DNA of 41,078 nucleotides from a bacterium (GTDB lineage Bacteria; Planctomycetota; Phycisphaerae; Phycisphaerales; UBA1924): positions 1-41,078 of the forward strand of contig JANSXG010000009.1 in assembly GCA_024743075.1 (NCBI GenBank), written 5' to 3'. Positions 13,993 to 21,768 of the stretch are shown here, piece after piece. Within the stretch, counting starts at the first letter, position 1. Every line of letters begins with the position of its first letter. A program made the translations under genes and the position numbers. The notes beneath the pieces were generated by a model. That model saw only the letters and a program-made list of their open reading frames with translations, was not told where the DNA came from and searched no databases.

Positions 13993-15339
13993 ATGAGCCG
14001 CCCCGAGCCGGATCATCGCAGCGATCGCAAGCGGGCTGCCGCGGAACGCGGGGCCGTTGAGATCGTGCGCGCGCTCCGTGGTCAGGGCAAAACGGCGTAC
14101 CTGGCTGGTGGCTGTGTGCGGGACACACTCCTCGGCCTTGCGCCCACGGATTTCGATGTCGCCACCAACGCGACGCCCGACGAGGTGCTGGAGCTGTTCG
14201 ACGACGCCCACGCCGTCGGGAAGTCGTTCGGCGTCGTCATCGTGCGATTCGGACGCGTGAGTCTCGGGGAGACCGCCGGATCGCCCTCCCCTGCAGCGAC
14301 GATCGAGGTCGCGACCTTTCGTCGTGAAGGGGCGTATTCCGACAAGCGACGCCCCGACAGCGTCGAGTTCTGCGGCCCGGACGAGGACGCGAAACGCCGC
14401 GACTTCACGATCAACGCCATGTTCCTCGATCCCCTCGCCGATGGACCGGTTGAGCGCCGGGTCATCGATACCGTTGGCGGGCTCGACGACATCCGCGACG
14501 GGATCATCCGGGCGGTCGGGAACCCTGCCGACCGGTTGGCGGAGGACCACCTGCGCGCGTTGCGAGCAGTGCGCTTCGCGTCTCGCTTTGGCTTTGCGAT
14601 CGAGCCAGTCACCGGAGCGGCGATCCGCGAGCACGCCGCCGACCTTCAAGGGGTATCACCGGAGCGGATCGGCGACGAGCTCCGCCGCATGCTCGGGCGC
14701 CGCGTGCCCGTCGAAGCGCGGCGACGGGCCATCGAACTGATCGAGTGTTTGAATCTCGCGATTCCTATTCTCGGTTCAGAACAAGGGGTTCAGTTGTCCG
14801 GTGCATCGTGGAGTGTTCTGGACGCGATCGGCTCGAGCAGCGACTTTCCAACCACGCTTCTCGCTTGGCTCCATGATCGGGAGGGCCTGGGCCGAGCCAA
14901 TGCTGATAAGGCGTCCGATCGGCTCGTTGCACGGTCCCGACTGCTCCGTCGTTCGATCGTTCTCAGCAACGAGGAAACCGACGATCTGGTGGGGATCTCG
15001 CGGGGTTTGGTCCATCTGGAGCGAGGATGGACCGGTGCCTCGGTTTCCCAGCGTAAACGCTGGGCTGCGTCCGATTGGTTCGACGGCGCTTTGGTGCTGC
15101 TGAACGGGCGAAACCCGGACGCCGCATCCCGCGTGCAAAGCGATCGGAATAGTCTGGCCTCGGATCCGATTGGTCTGGCACCCGAGCCGTGGGTGAGCGG
15201 AGACGACCTCATCGCGTCGGGCCTCCGTCCGGGCCCGGATTTTAAAGAACGACTTGCCAGAGCCTACGACGCGCAGTTGGAGGGCTCGGCCGCGACGGCC
15301 CACGAGGCGCTACAGGTCGCTCTCGCGGACCCGGATTGA
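13993..15339 (+). CDS. cca: CCA tRNA nucleotidyltransferase / poly(A) polymerase family
   Basis: A 448-residue class II nucleotidyltransferase. The motif LAGGCVRDTLLG (about 37-48) and the metal-binding carboxylates DFDVAT (D53, D55) form the active site. Next come RRDFTINAMFLDP and the RNA- and head-domain signatures NPADRLAEDHLRALRAVRFASRFGF (around 175-200). It should add or repair the 3' CCA end of tRNAs; a poly(A) polymerase role cannot be excluded. From about residue 250 on, the DNA is visibly less GC-rich than the first half. It also contains two tight hairpins (15009-15033, 15048-15064), although the frame is uninterrupted. Confidence 0.87.
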   Translation: MSRPEPDHRSDRKRAAAERGAVEIVRALRGQGKTAYLAGGCVRDTLLGLAPTDFDVATNATPDEVLELFDDAHAVGKSFGVVIVRFGRVSLGETAGSPSPAATIEVATFRREGAYSDKRRPDSVEFCGPDEDAKRRDFTINAMFLDPLADGPVERRVIDTVGGLDDIRDGIIRAVGNPADRLAEDHLRALRAVRFASRFGFAIEPVTGAAIREHAADLQGVSPERIGDELRRMLGRRVPVEARRRAIELIECLNLAIPILGSEQGVQLSGASWSVLDAIGSSSDFPTTLLAWLHDREGLGRANADKASDRLVARSRLLRRSIVLSNEETDDLVGISRGLVHLERGWTGASVSQRKRWAASDWFDGALVLLNGRNPDAASRVQSDRNSLASDPIGLAPEPWVSGDDLIASGLRPGPDFKERLARAYDAQLEGSAATAHEALQVALADPD

Positions 15340-15370
15340 ACCGGATTCGTGGTTTTTGTTTGGGATTCGC

Positions 15371-15444
15371 CCAAGTGGTGTGATAGACTCCACTTGGCTG
15401 GCCTGATTTCGGCTGGCCGGGATCCCCCGCGCATCGGGGGGATC
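15371..15444 (+). other. Two hairpins and a direct repeat in the leader of the Clp-fold gene cluster
   Basis: CCAAGTGG (15371-15378) pairs perfectly with CCACTTGG (15390-15397), loop 11. GATCCCCC (15421-15428) pairs with GGGGGATC (15437-15444), loop 8. Between them GGCTGGCC occurs twice, 15 bases apart (15396, 15411). Neither stem is followed by a T-run, so these are not ordinary intrinsic terminators. They lie in the 245-bp gap between cca and the next gene, and could be a structured 5' leader. Confidence 0.5.
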
Positions 15445-15584
15445 TGCATCAAGAGCACCCGGTTGGGTGTATATATTGATGTCAGGTGGAGTTGGCATCG
15501 CGGACGAGGCAATCCGCGCGTACTCCGAGTTCCGATTGACCGTCGCCGGCAGGCGGCTCGCTCTGCAAGAGGCTGGACAACCAC

Positions 15585-17108
15585 ATGCTTAAGAACGCTC
15601 TGTTGATGTTGACCGTCGGCGCGCTGATGACTGTGTCAGCGCCCGCTCCGCTCACGACCAGCGCGAGCGCCGCCGTCGTGATCCAGGACGCTGGAGATGA
15701 GGACGCCACCGAAGACATGGTGATTTTCACCAATGGGCGAGTCGTGCGCGGGGACATCCTTGAGGAGACCGACGCGACAATCATCATGAACGTCCGGATC
15801 GGCTCCATGCCCGCGGTCCGCACGGTCTACGAGAAAGACCAGATCCTCGAAATCAAGCGGGACATCCCGCGCGAGTCCGAGGGACGCAAGGACGAAGCCG
15901 AGAAGAAGGAAGAAGTTCTCCCCGACAAGAATACTCGCGGCGAGGACATCGATGAGGACACCACGCTCTTCTACTACGCCGAACTCAATGGGATCTTCGA
16001 GAAGGATCTCACGGCGACGCCGCTGACCGACCTTTTCCGGGACGTCGACGAGACGTTCAACGACCTCGTCGAGATCTCGGATCCGCGCGGTGGCGTGACC
16101 TACAAGGTCGACGAAACGAAGCGCGACAAGCACATTGTCCTGCTCAAGCTTGACGCGACCACTTTGTACGAGGGCTTCGACGGCCTTTTCGCCGCAGAGC
16201 GTGTTACTCCGATCTTCAAAGATGAGATCCAGAAGGGGCGGCGCATCGTTTTCTGGGTCGACCAGGCCATCGGCGGCGCGGCCTTCGTGCCGTGGCTGAG
16301 CCCTGAGATGTACATTACTCCCGACTCGGTCATCGGCCTCGCCGGCGACCTCGACGATTTCGACATCGGCGATGAGCAGGTCAACCTCAAGCAGATCTCG
16401 CTCCGCATGGGCCACGCCGAAGGTCTGGTTGTCTACGGCGGCTACGGGCGTCTGGGCGTCGCGATCGTGCAGGCGATGGCTCGCGGACAGTACTGGTTCG
16501 CGGTCCGGCTGACCGGCGTCGAGCCCGAGTACTACATCAGCACCGAAATGCCCGGCCCGGAGATCATGAACAATCCGCAGTGGATCCTCCTGACCGACAA
16601 CGGCCAGGACGAGTACGAGGACGATCCGGACGAGGTCCTCTACGGAAACGACACGCTGTTCCTCCGCGACGACATGCCGCTGAAGCTCGGCATCGCCGAC
16701 GGCGTTGCCAGTTCCGTCGAAGACATCGCTCTGAGTATGCGTGTGTTCCGGAACTACGCGGTCCTTGAGAACACCAAGGCCGAGGCCATCATGAACGGTT
16801 GGACCGAAGACGTCGAGCGTGCGCTGGTGAACTACCAGCGCATCTTTGACGAGGCCAACAATGTGCAGATCGGCGGAGGCCGTGACGCGATTCTCGCCGC
16901 CCTCGGTCGTCAGCAGCGTCTCCTTCTGCAGGCCCGCGGCATCCTCCGTCGATTCGCCGAGGTCATGGACCCCGACGGCAACGAAAGAGCCAACATCGAT
17001 GTCATGATCGAGCAGATCCGTGCCCGGATGCGCAACCTGCGCAACGGCGGCAACGACGGCCCCGGCGGCGGGGGCGGCGGCGCCGGAGGCGGGGCGGGCG
17101 GCCGGTGA
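15585..17108 (+). CDS. Exported Clp/NfeD-fold protein lacking catalytic residues (predicted pseudoprotease)
   Basis: A 507-residue exported protein. The signal peptide lies within 1-30. A small beta domain follows at 45-93 (VIFTNGRVVRGDILEETDA), shared with the next gene, then a charged linker (95-125). The Clp-like domain (about 183-390) keeps HIVLLKLD, RRIVFWVDQAIGGAAFVPWL and MYITPDSVIG. Aligned to its neighbours, the oxyanion SGGG after D190 is replaced by ATTL and the nucleophile serine by G230, so proteolysis is unlikely. A helical tail (about 400-485) precedes a glycine-rich end (487-507). AAGAGG lies about 12 bases before the ATG. It is the first of three related genes and possibly a scaffold or regulatory subunit. 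Confidence 0.75.
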   Translation: MLKNALLMLTVGALMTVSAPAPLTTSASAAVVIQDAGDEDATEDMVIFTNGRVVRGDILEETDATIIMNVRIGSMPAVRTVYEKDQILEIKRDIPRESEGRKDEAEKKEEVLPDKNTRGEDIDEDTTLFYYAELNGIFEKDLTATPLTDLFRDVDETFNDLVEISDPRGGVTYKVDETKRDKHIVLLKLDATTLYEGFDGLFAAERVTPIFKDEIQKGRRIVFWVDQAIGGAAFVPWLSPEMYITPDSVIGLAGDLDDFDIGDEQVNLKQISLRMGHAEGLVVYGGYGRLGVAIVQAMARGQYWFAVRLTGVEPEYYISTEMPGPEIMNNPQWILLTDNGQDEYEDDPDEVLYGNDTLFLRDDMPLKLGIADGVASSVEDIALSMRVFRNYAVLENTKAEAIMNGWTEDVERALVNYQRIFDEANNVQIGGGRDAILAALGRQQRLLLQARGILRRFAEVMDPDGNERANIDVMIEQIRARMRNLRNGGNDGPGGGGGGAGGGAGGR

Positions 17109-17167
17109 CCCGGCGTAGAACATTGAACCCAAGCAAGGCTCACTGACAGATACACGCGAGGAACGAA

Positions 17168-18433
17168 ATGAACAGGTTTATGAAGTGGATTCAAAGCGGA
17201 GCATCACTGCTCGTCATCGCGGCGCTCGCCGTCGTCATGGCGACCCAGGCGGTGTTCGCTCTCGATAAGGTGACGCTGAAGAACGGTGAAGTGTACGAGG
17301 GAGAGATCCTTCGCGAGACCGACAGCGCCGTTTGGATGAAGCGTCGGGTCGGCACCGTGGAGTTCGAAGAATTCGTGCTCAAGGAAGAAATCGCTTCCAT
17401 CGAGCGCGATGTCGATACGCCGGGCGACGGCACCAAGTCGCGCGACAGTGCGAAAGATCGCGAGGCCCGCCAGAAGGCCATCGCCTCTGGCGCGACCAAG
17501 GTCTGCTTCATCTCGCTCGGCGACAAGGAGAACAACAAGGAAATGGTGGGCATGTACATCTATGGAGATGCCCTCCGCGACTCGATGAAGGCGCTGCTCG
17601 AATTGCCTGAGGAAGAGCAACCGGACATCGTTGTGCTCGTTGTCGACTCTGGCGGTGGTTACACCGCCGAGACCAAGCCACTCTCCGATGTCATCCACCT
17701 GGAGATGAAGAAGCATTTCCGCGTGGTGGTTTGGGTGGAATCAGCGATCTCCGCGGCCTCGTTCATCAGCTTCAACGCGGAAGAGATCTACATGAAGCCC
17801 GAGGGTCACATCGGCGGCACCGTGCAGTACATCGGCGGCCCCGGCGGTGCGAAGGCATCGGAAGGACGCGAGCTTCTCGAAGTCCTCGAACTCGGCGAAA
17901 TGATCTCCAAGCGTGGTCGCCGCGACCCGCTGGTCATGCGAGCTATGCAGACCACCACGCTGCTCACCGCGGACGTCAACGAGCGGACCGGCGAGGTGAA
18001 GTTCTACGACGGAGAAGGTGGCAAGCACGTTGTGAGCCCCGCTACCGAGATCCTCACGCTGAACGCGCTCGATGCCGATTTCTACGGCGTCAGCAAGGGC
18101 ACCGCCGCGAACAAGAACGAACTCGCCAAACTCATGGGCCTCAGCGAGTGGGTCGAGGTGGGCGAAGTCGCCGACGAGGTCCAGCGCCGGTTCCGTGACA
18201 ACGTGAAGACCGCCGAAGTGCGGTCGGGCGAGGTGTACGCGAAATACCAGATCGCTCTCGCCAACGCGATCAACTCCGGCGGCACCGACCGTCAGCGTGA
18301 GGTCGGCATCGCTCGCCGATACCTGAACGAACTCCGCTCGATCATCAACCGTGCGGCCTCGTTCAAGAAGTACAACGGCATCACCGATGCGTTCTTCCGC
18401 GAGCAGGAACGTCTGCTCCGCAGCCTCGTCTGA
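17168..18433 (+). CDS. Exported Clp-fold (SDH/NfeD-like) serine protease, likely active
   Basis: A 421-residue protein with an N-terminal hydrophobic segment (13-31; signal peptide or anchor). The small beta domain (33-82; VTLKNGEVYEGEILRETD) matches that of the preceding gene. The Clp-fold domain (110-330) carries DIVVLVVDSGGGYTAE (oxyanion motif, D160-G164), VVWVESAISAASFISF with S195 aligned by eye to the nucleophile of NfeD-type proteases such as PH1510, and IYMKPEGHIGG. K229 is the best candidate for the catalytic base. A helical C-terminal region (335-421) follows. It lies 59 bases after the pseudoprotease gene, with AGGAA before its ATG. The substrate is unknown; in NfeD and SppA relatives it is a membrane protein or signal peptide. 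Confidence 0.78.
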   Translation: MNRFMKWIQSGASLLVIAALAVVMATQAVFALDKVTLKNGEVYEGEILRETDSAVWMKRRVGTVEFEEFVLKEEIASIERDVDTPGDGTKSRDSAKDREARQKAIASGATKVCFISLGDKENNKEMVGMYIYGDALRDSMKALLELPEEEQPDIVVLVVDSGGGYTAETKPLSDVIHLEMKKHFRVVVWVESAISAASFISFNAEEIYMKPEGHIGGTVQYIGGPGGAKASEGRELLEVLELGEMISKRGRRDPLVMRAMQTTTLLTADVNERTGEVKFYDGEGGKHVVSPATEILTLNALDADFYGVSKGTAANKNELAKLMGLSEWVEVGEVADEVQRRFRDNVKTAEVRSGEVYAKYQIALANAINSGGTDRQREVGIARRYLNELRSIINRAASFKKYNGITDAFFREQERLLRSLV

Positions 18434-18457
18434 GTGCCGAGTGTTCAAAGCGTGAAG

Positions 18458-18487
18458 AAAGCCCGGCGCACCAGCGTCGGGCTTTTT
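18458..18487 (+). terminator. Intrinsic terminator after the second Clp-fold gene
   Basis: GCCCGGCGC (18461-18469) pairs with GCGTCGGGC (one mismatch, ACCA loop) followed by TTTTT (18483-18487). It is strong and well placed, 24 bases after the stop at 18433. The third gene of the cluster starts only 17 bases after the T-run, so it depends on read-through or on a promoter overlapping this structure. Confidence 0.85.
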
Positions 18488-18503
18488 CTATGGTGAACGG
18501 CGC

Positions 18504-19484
18504 ATGACCCGAACCCTCGTCGCCATCTTCGGATTCGCGCTCTCGCTCGTCGGTCTCTTGGCAGCTTCGGCGTGCTCGCCGCCCGCAGAAGGCCCGTCGA
18601 CGGCGAGCGATCGTCCGGCAAGGGTCGTGGTCGTCCGGCTCGACGGCTTCGTCGGCTGCGGCGTCGATGCCGAACTGCTCCGCCAACCGCTCGCCGAGAT
18701 CGTTGCCGATCTGGACCGACGCGTGGACACCGTAGTGTTCGCGTTCGATTCCGGGGGCGGGATGCTCAACCGCGTCGGTCCGCTGTCGGACCTGATCCAC
18801 GGCTACTTCGCCAAGCGTGACATCGATTGCATCGGGTGGATCGAGCGTGCGGAGTCCGCGGCGTCCATCGTGGCGCTCACGATTCCGGATCTTTGGGTGT
18901 CGCCCGACGGAACCATCGGAGCGGCGATCGGCGTCCGAGAGGCGGGGCCGGGAGCCTGGCAGGCGTTGCCCCCGGAGGAGCAGGAAGCCGTGCGTTTCAT
19001 GGTCGCGGCGGCGGCATCACGAGGCGGCCACGATCCCGATGTCGCGCTGCGCATGACGCAGCCCGCATCGAGCACTGACGATCCCCATGGCGGTCGGGTG
19101 TTCACCGGGCAAGAGGCGGCGGAGTTCGGGATCGCGCAAGCAGCGAATTCGATCGATGCCGCGCTGGACTCGATCTACGGGAGCTCCGGGTGGCAGATCG
19201 ATCGGGAGCGATCGGACCGGATCAGTCGGACCGTCGAACGGGCCGAGCGCGTCCGGGCGGAACTCGCGGAACTGTACGATCGGCTCGACCGGGCGATTGC
19301 ATCCGCTGCCGAAGGGGATTCTTCGGCGGTCGGCTTGGCCGCGGATGTGCTCGATCAACTGCTCGAACTCGCGAGCAAAGACGACCCGACGACCGTTCGG
19401 GCCGTCAGATTCCTCGGGGGTTTCCAGCGCATCTCCGGCGCGATCGATCGCGTGGATGCCCTTTCTGACCAGAACACGCCCTGA
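18504..19484 (+). CDS. Exported Clp-fold (SDH/NfeD-like) protein, serine present, lysine absent
   Basis: A 326-residue protein. The N-terminal signal has a possible lipobox (AASAC, C24), so it may be a lipoprotein. It lacks the small beta domain of its two neighbours. The Clp-like domain (40-225) keeps TVVFAFDSGGGMLNR (D82-G86), IGWIERAESAASIVAL with S118 in the nucleophile position, and LWVSPDGTIGA. No lysine occurs between residues 105 and 291, so the usual Ser-Lys dyad cannot form there. A helical C-terminal region (235-320) resembles those of the other two. It is separated from the second gene by a strong terminator. A hairpin at 19525-19539 lies downstream. Confidence 0.72.
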   Translation: MTRTLVAIFGFALSLVGLLAASACSPPAEGPSTASDRPARVVVVRLDGFVGCGVDAELLRQPLAEIVADLDRRVDTVVFAFDSGGGMLNRVGPLSDLIHGYFAKRDIDCIGWIERAESAASIVALTIPDLWVSPDGTIGAAIGVREAGPGAWQALPPEEQEAVRFMVAAAASRGGHDPDVALRMTQPASSTDDPHGGRVFTGQEAAEFGIAQAANSIDAALDSIYGSSGWQIDRERSDRISRTVERAERVRAELAELYDRLDRAIASAAEGDSSAVGLAADVLDQLLELASKDDPTTVRAVRFLGGFQRISGAIDRVDALSDQNTP

Positions 19485-19577
19485 GGCGTATCATGGCCGA
19501 ACGAGATACCTCTTCTGACCGACTCCCCGGGCCTCGGGGGCAATCGGCCCTGTTCCAGTTTCGGAGTTCTTCCAGCT

Positions 19578-21332
19578 ATGACACGACGCGAAAAGCGCAA
19601 CCCCGGTGCCGCCATGGGCAACGGCCTGATCCAGACCGACTTTGTTCCCGCCGAGATCGACGGTGCATGTTGGGATGCCCTTCAGCCGCTGTACACCGAT
19701 CTGCTCGAGCGTCCGGTGACGTCAGCGCAGGAACTCGAACGATGGCTGCTGGATCGCAGCGAGCTGGACGCCGCGGCCAGTGAGGCCCGCGCGAATCTCT
19801 ATATCCGGATGACCTGCCACACCGACGACAAGTCGGCGGCCGACGCGTGGTCCGCGTACCTCGACGAGGTGCCCCCGAAGCTCAAGCCCATCGGCTTCAA
19901 ATTGGACACGCGCCAGACCGAACTCTTCGAGCAGATCGAGATGGACGACGAGCGCTACGGTCTGCTCCGCAAGAAGACCAAGCGCGAGGTCGAACTGTTC
20001 AAGGAAGAGAACGTCCCGCTGGAGACCCAACTCGCCAAGCTCGACCAGAAGTACGACGAGATCTGCGGCAAAATGACCGTCGAGTTCAAGGGCGAGGAGC
20101 GCACCATCCCGCAGATGGGCAAGTTCCTGCAGGACAACGACCGTGCGGTGCGCGAAGCCGCGTGGAGGGGTGTCGCCGACCGTCGCCTCGCGGACAAGGA
20201 GGCAATCGAGGACATCTTCGACCAGATGGTCGAGAAGCGTCAGCAACTCGCGACCAACGCGGGTTTCGACAATTATCGGGATTACCAGCACGAGCGTTAC
20301 CTCCGCTTCGACTACACCCCCGCCGACTGCGAGCGTTTCCACGACGCCATCGAGCAGCACGTCGTGCCGTTCGCTCGAAAGTTCGACGCGCGGCGGAAGC
20401 AGAATCTCGGCGTAGATGTCCTCCGCCCGTGGGACCTCGCCGTGGACGAGAAAGGACGCGAGCCGCTCCGCCCGTTCGACACCGGGCAGGAAATGATCGA
20501 GAAGACCCGACGCGTGTTCGATCGCCTCGACCCGCAGCTCGGCGAGCTGTTCGATTCCATGGGCGAGAACATGGGACCGAACTTCGACCTCGATTCGCGC
20601 AAGGGCAAGGCGTTCGGCGGCTATCAGTACATGCGCGACCGCTCGCGTCAGCCGTTCATTTTCATGAACGCCGCCGGACTGCACCGCGATGTCGAGACGA
20701 TGGTGCACGAGGCCGGGCACGCGTTCCACAGCTTCCTCTGCGCCAGCGAGCCGCTCATCGGCTACCGCGACTACCCGACCGAGTTCGCTGAGGTCGCGTC
20801 GATGACGATGGAACTCATGACCATGCCGTACTGGGATGAGTACTACCAGACGGAAGAGTCTGCGAACCGCGCCAGGCGCGCGCAGATGGAAGGCTCGATC
20901 GCTCTGCTTACCTGGATCGCGACCATCGACGCGTTTCAACACTGGATCTACACGAACAAGGGCCACTCGCGCGACGAGCGCAAGCAAGCCTGGCTGCGAA
21001 TCAGCCGTCGCTTCGGGCACGATGTGTCGTGGGACGGCCTCGAAGACGCCGAGGCGTGGACCTGGCAGCGACAGGGCCACCTGTTCGGGCATCCGTTCTA
21101 CTACATCGAATACGGCATCGCCCAGCTCGGCGCCCTCGGCATCTGGCTGCACTCGCTGGTCCGCAGCGAAACCGAGGCGCTGCGTCTGTACAAGCACGCG
21201 CTTGGCTTCGGCGGTTCCAAGCCACTGCCCGACCTTTTCAGCGCGGCCGACCTGCCGTTCGATTTCGGCCCGGATACCGTTGGTCGGCTCGTCGAAGCGG
21301 TCGAGCACGAACTCGGCAAGCTCTCGGATTGA
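19578..21332 (+). CDS. M3-family zinc metallopeptidase (oligoendopeptidase F-like)
   Basis: A 584-residue protein, the usual length for PepF/M3B oligopeptidases. The zinc site is MVHEAGHAFH (H377, E378, H381). The third ligand is expected in EFAEVASMTMELM about 25 residues later. The region GHLFGHPFYYIEYGIAQLGA near the C-terminus holds the conserved HxxxxPFYYIEY substrate-binding segment of the family. It should cut peptides of roughly 7-20 residues in the cytoplasm; no signal peptide is present. The ATG at 19578 is the longest reasonable start; another ATG at 19614 (MGNGLIQ) is possible. A hairpin terminator follows at 21353. Confidence 0.9.
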   Translation: MTRREKRNPGAAMGNGLIQTDFVPAEIDGACWDALQPLYTDLLERPVTSAQELERWLLDRSELDAAASEARANLYIRMTCHTDDKSAADAWSAYLDEVPPKLKPIGFKLDTRQTELFEQIEMDDERYGLLRKKTKREVELFKEENVPLETQLAKLDQKYDEICGKMTVEFKGEERTIPQMGKFLQDNDRAVREAAWRGVADRRLADKEAIEDIFDQMVEKRQQLATNAGFDNYRDYQHERYLRFDYTPADCERFHDAIEQHVVPFARKFDARRKQNLGVDVLRPWDLAVDEKGREPLRPFDTGQEMIEKTRRVFDRLDPQLGELFDSMGENMGPNFDLDSRKGKAFGGYQYMRDRSRQPFIFMNAAGLHRDVETMVHEAGHAFHSFLCASEPLIGYRDYPTEFAEVASMTMELMTMPYWDEYYQTEESANRARRAQMEGSIALLTWIATIDAFQHWIYTNKGHSRDERKQAWLRISRRFGHDVSWDGLEDAEAWTWQRQGHLFGHPFYYIEYGIAQLGALGIWLHSLVRSETEALRLYKHALGFGGSKPLPDLFSAADLPFDFGPDTVGRLVEAVEHELGKLSD

Positions 21333-21352
21333 TCCTTCGCCTTCGATCACCC

Positions 21353-21385
21353 CGCCCGGCTTCGCGGCCGGGCGATCTTTGTTTT
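21353..21385 (+). terminator. Intrinsic terminator after the M3 peptidase gene
   Basis: CGCCCGGC (21353-21360) pairs perfectly with GCCGGGCG (21367-21374) around TTCGCG, followed by the T-rich stretch ATCTTTGTTTT. It ends only 10 bases before the csaA start codon, so csaA either has a promoter overlapping the hairpin or relies on read-through. Confidence 0.75.
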
Positions 21386-21394
21386 GGACCGGAC

Positions 21395-21748
21395 ATGACG
21401 ACCAAGCCAGAGATCGCTCGCTTCGAGGATTTTCAGAAACTCGACATCCGCGTCGGCATCATCCGAGACGCTCAACCGCTCAAAGGGGCGCGGAAGCCGG
21501 CGTACGCGCTGCGGATCGATCTGGGAAGCGAATTCGGCGAGCGGTCGTCCAGCGCACAGATCACGGCGTTCTACGAGCCGGCGGAGCTCATCGGGCGCCG
21601 CGTGATGTGCGTAGTGAACTTTCCGCCAATGCGCATCGCCGGATTCAAAAGCGAGGTGCTGACGCTCGGCGTGTACACCGACAACGGCGTCGCGCTGATC
21701 TCACCCGACGACCGGGGCGACCCGAAACCCGGCGACCGACTCGGCTGA
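21395..21748 (+). CDS. csaA: CsaA-like tRNA-binding-domain protein
   Basis: A 117-residue protein consisting of a single EMAP/Trbp111-type OB fold, the full length of CsaA. Diagnostic blocks are FEDFQKLDIRVGII near the start, then RKPAYALRIDLG, SSAQITAFYEP, VMCVVNFPPMRIAGFKSEVLTLG at the dimer and binding face, and SPDDRGDPKPGDRLG at the end. CsaA proteins are dimers that bind tRNA and have been proposed as export chaperones. The ATG at 21395 begins exactly where the family begins. It converges with the exported protein gene at 21769. Confidence 0.9.
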   Translation: MTTKPEIARFEDFQKLDIRVGIIRDAQPLKGARKPAYALRIDLGSEFGERSSSAQITAFYEPAELIGRRVMCVVNFPPMRIAGFKSEVLTLGVYTDNGVALISPDDRGDPKPGDRLG

Positions 21749-21768
21749 TTCCGAGCCGGACCGACTGC

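Noticed and set aside
15048-15064. CCCAGCG-TAAA-CGCTGGG as another copy of the operator palindromes
   Set aside because: It shares only TAAA with the sites at 11190 and 11328, lies inside a coding sequence, and has GC-rich arms.
15636-17132. Minus-strand open frame (498 codons) opposite the first Clp-fold gene
   Set aside because: Antisense shadow. The plus-strand product has a signal peptide and domains shared with its neighbour.
19493-19783. Short frame starting MAERDTSS just before the M3 gene
   Set aside because: It runs into the peptidase gene in another frame and has a random-looking composition.
19722-21350. Minus-strand open frame (542 codons) opposite the M3 peptidase
   Set aside because: Antisense shadow of a gene with an intact HEAGH zinc site.
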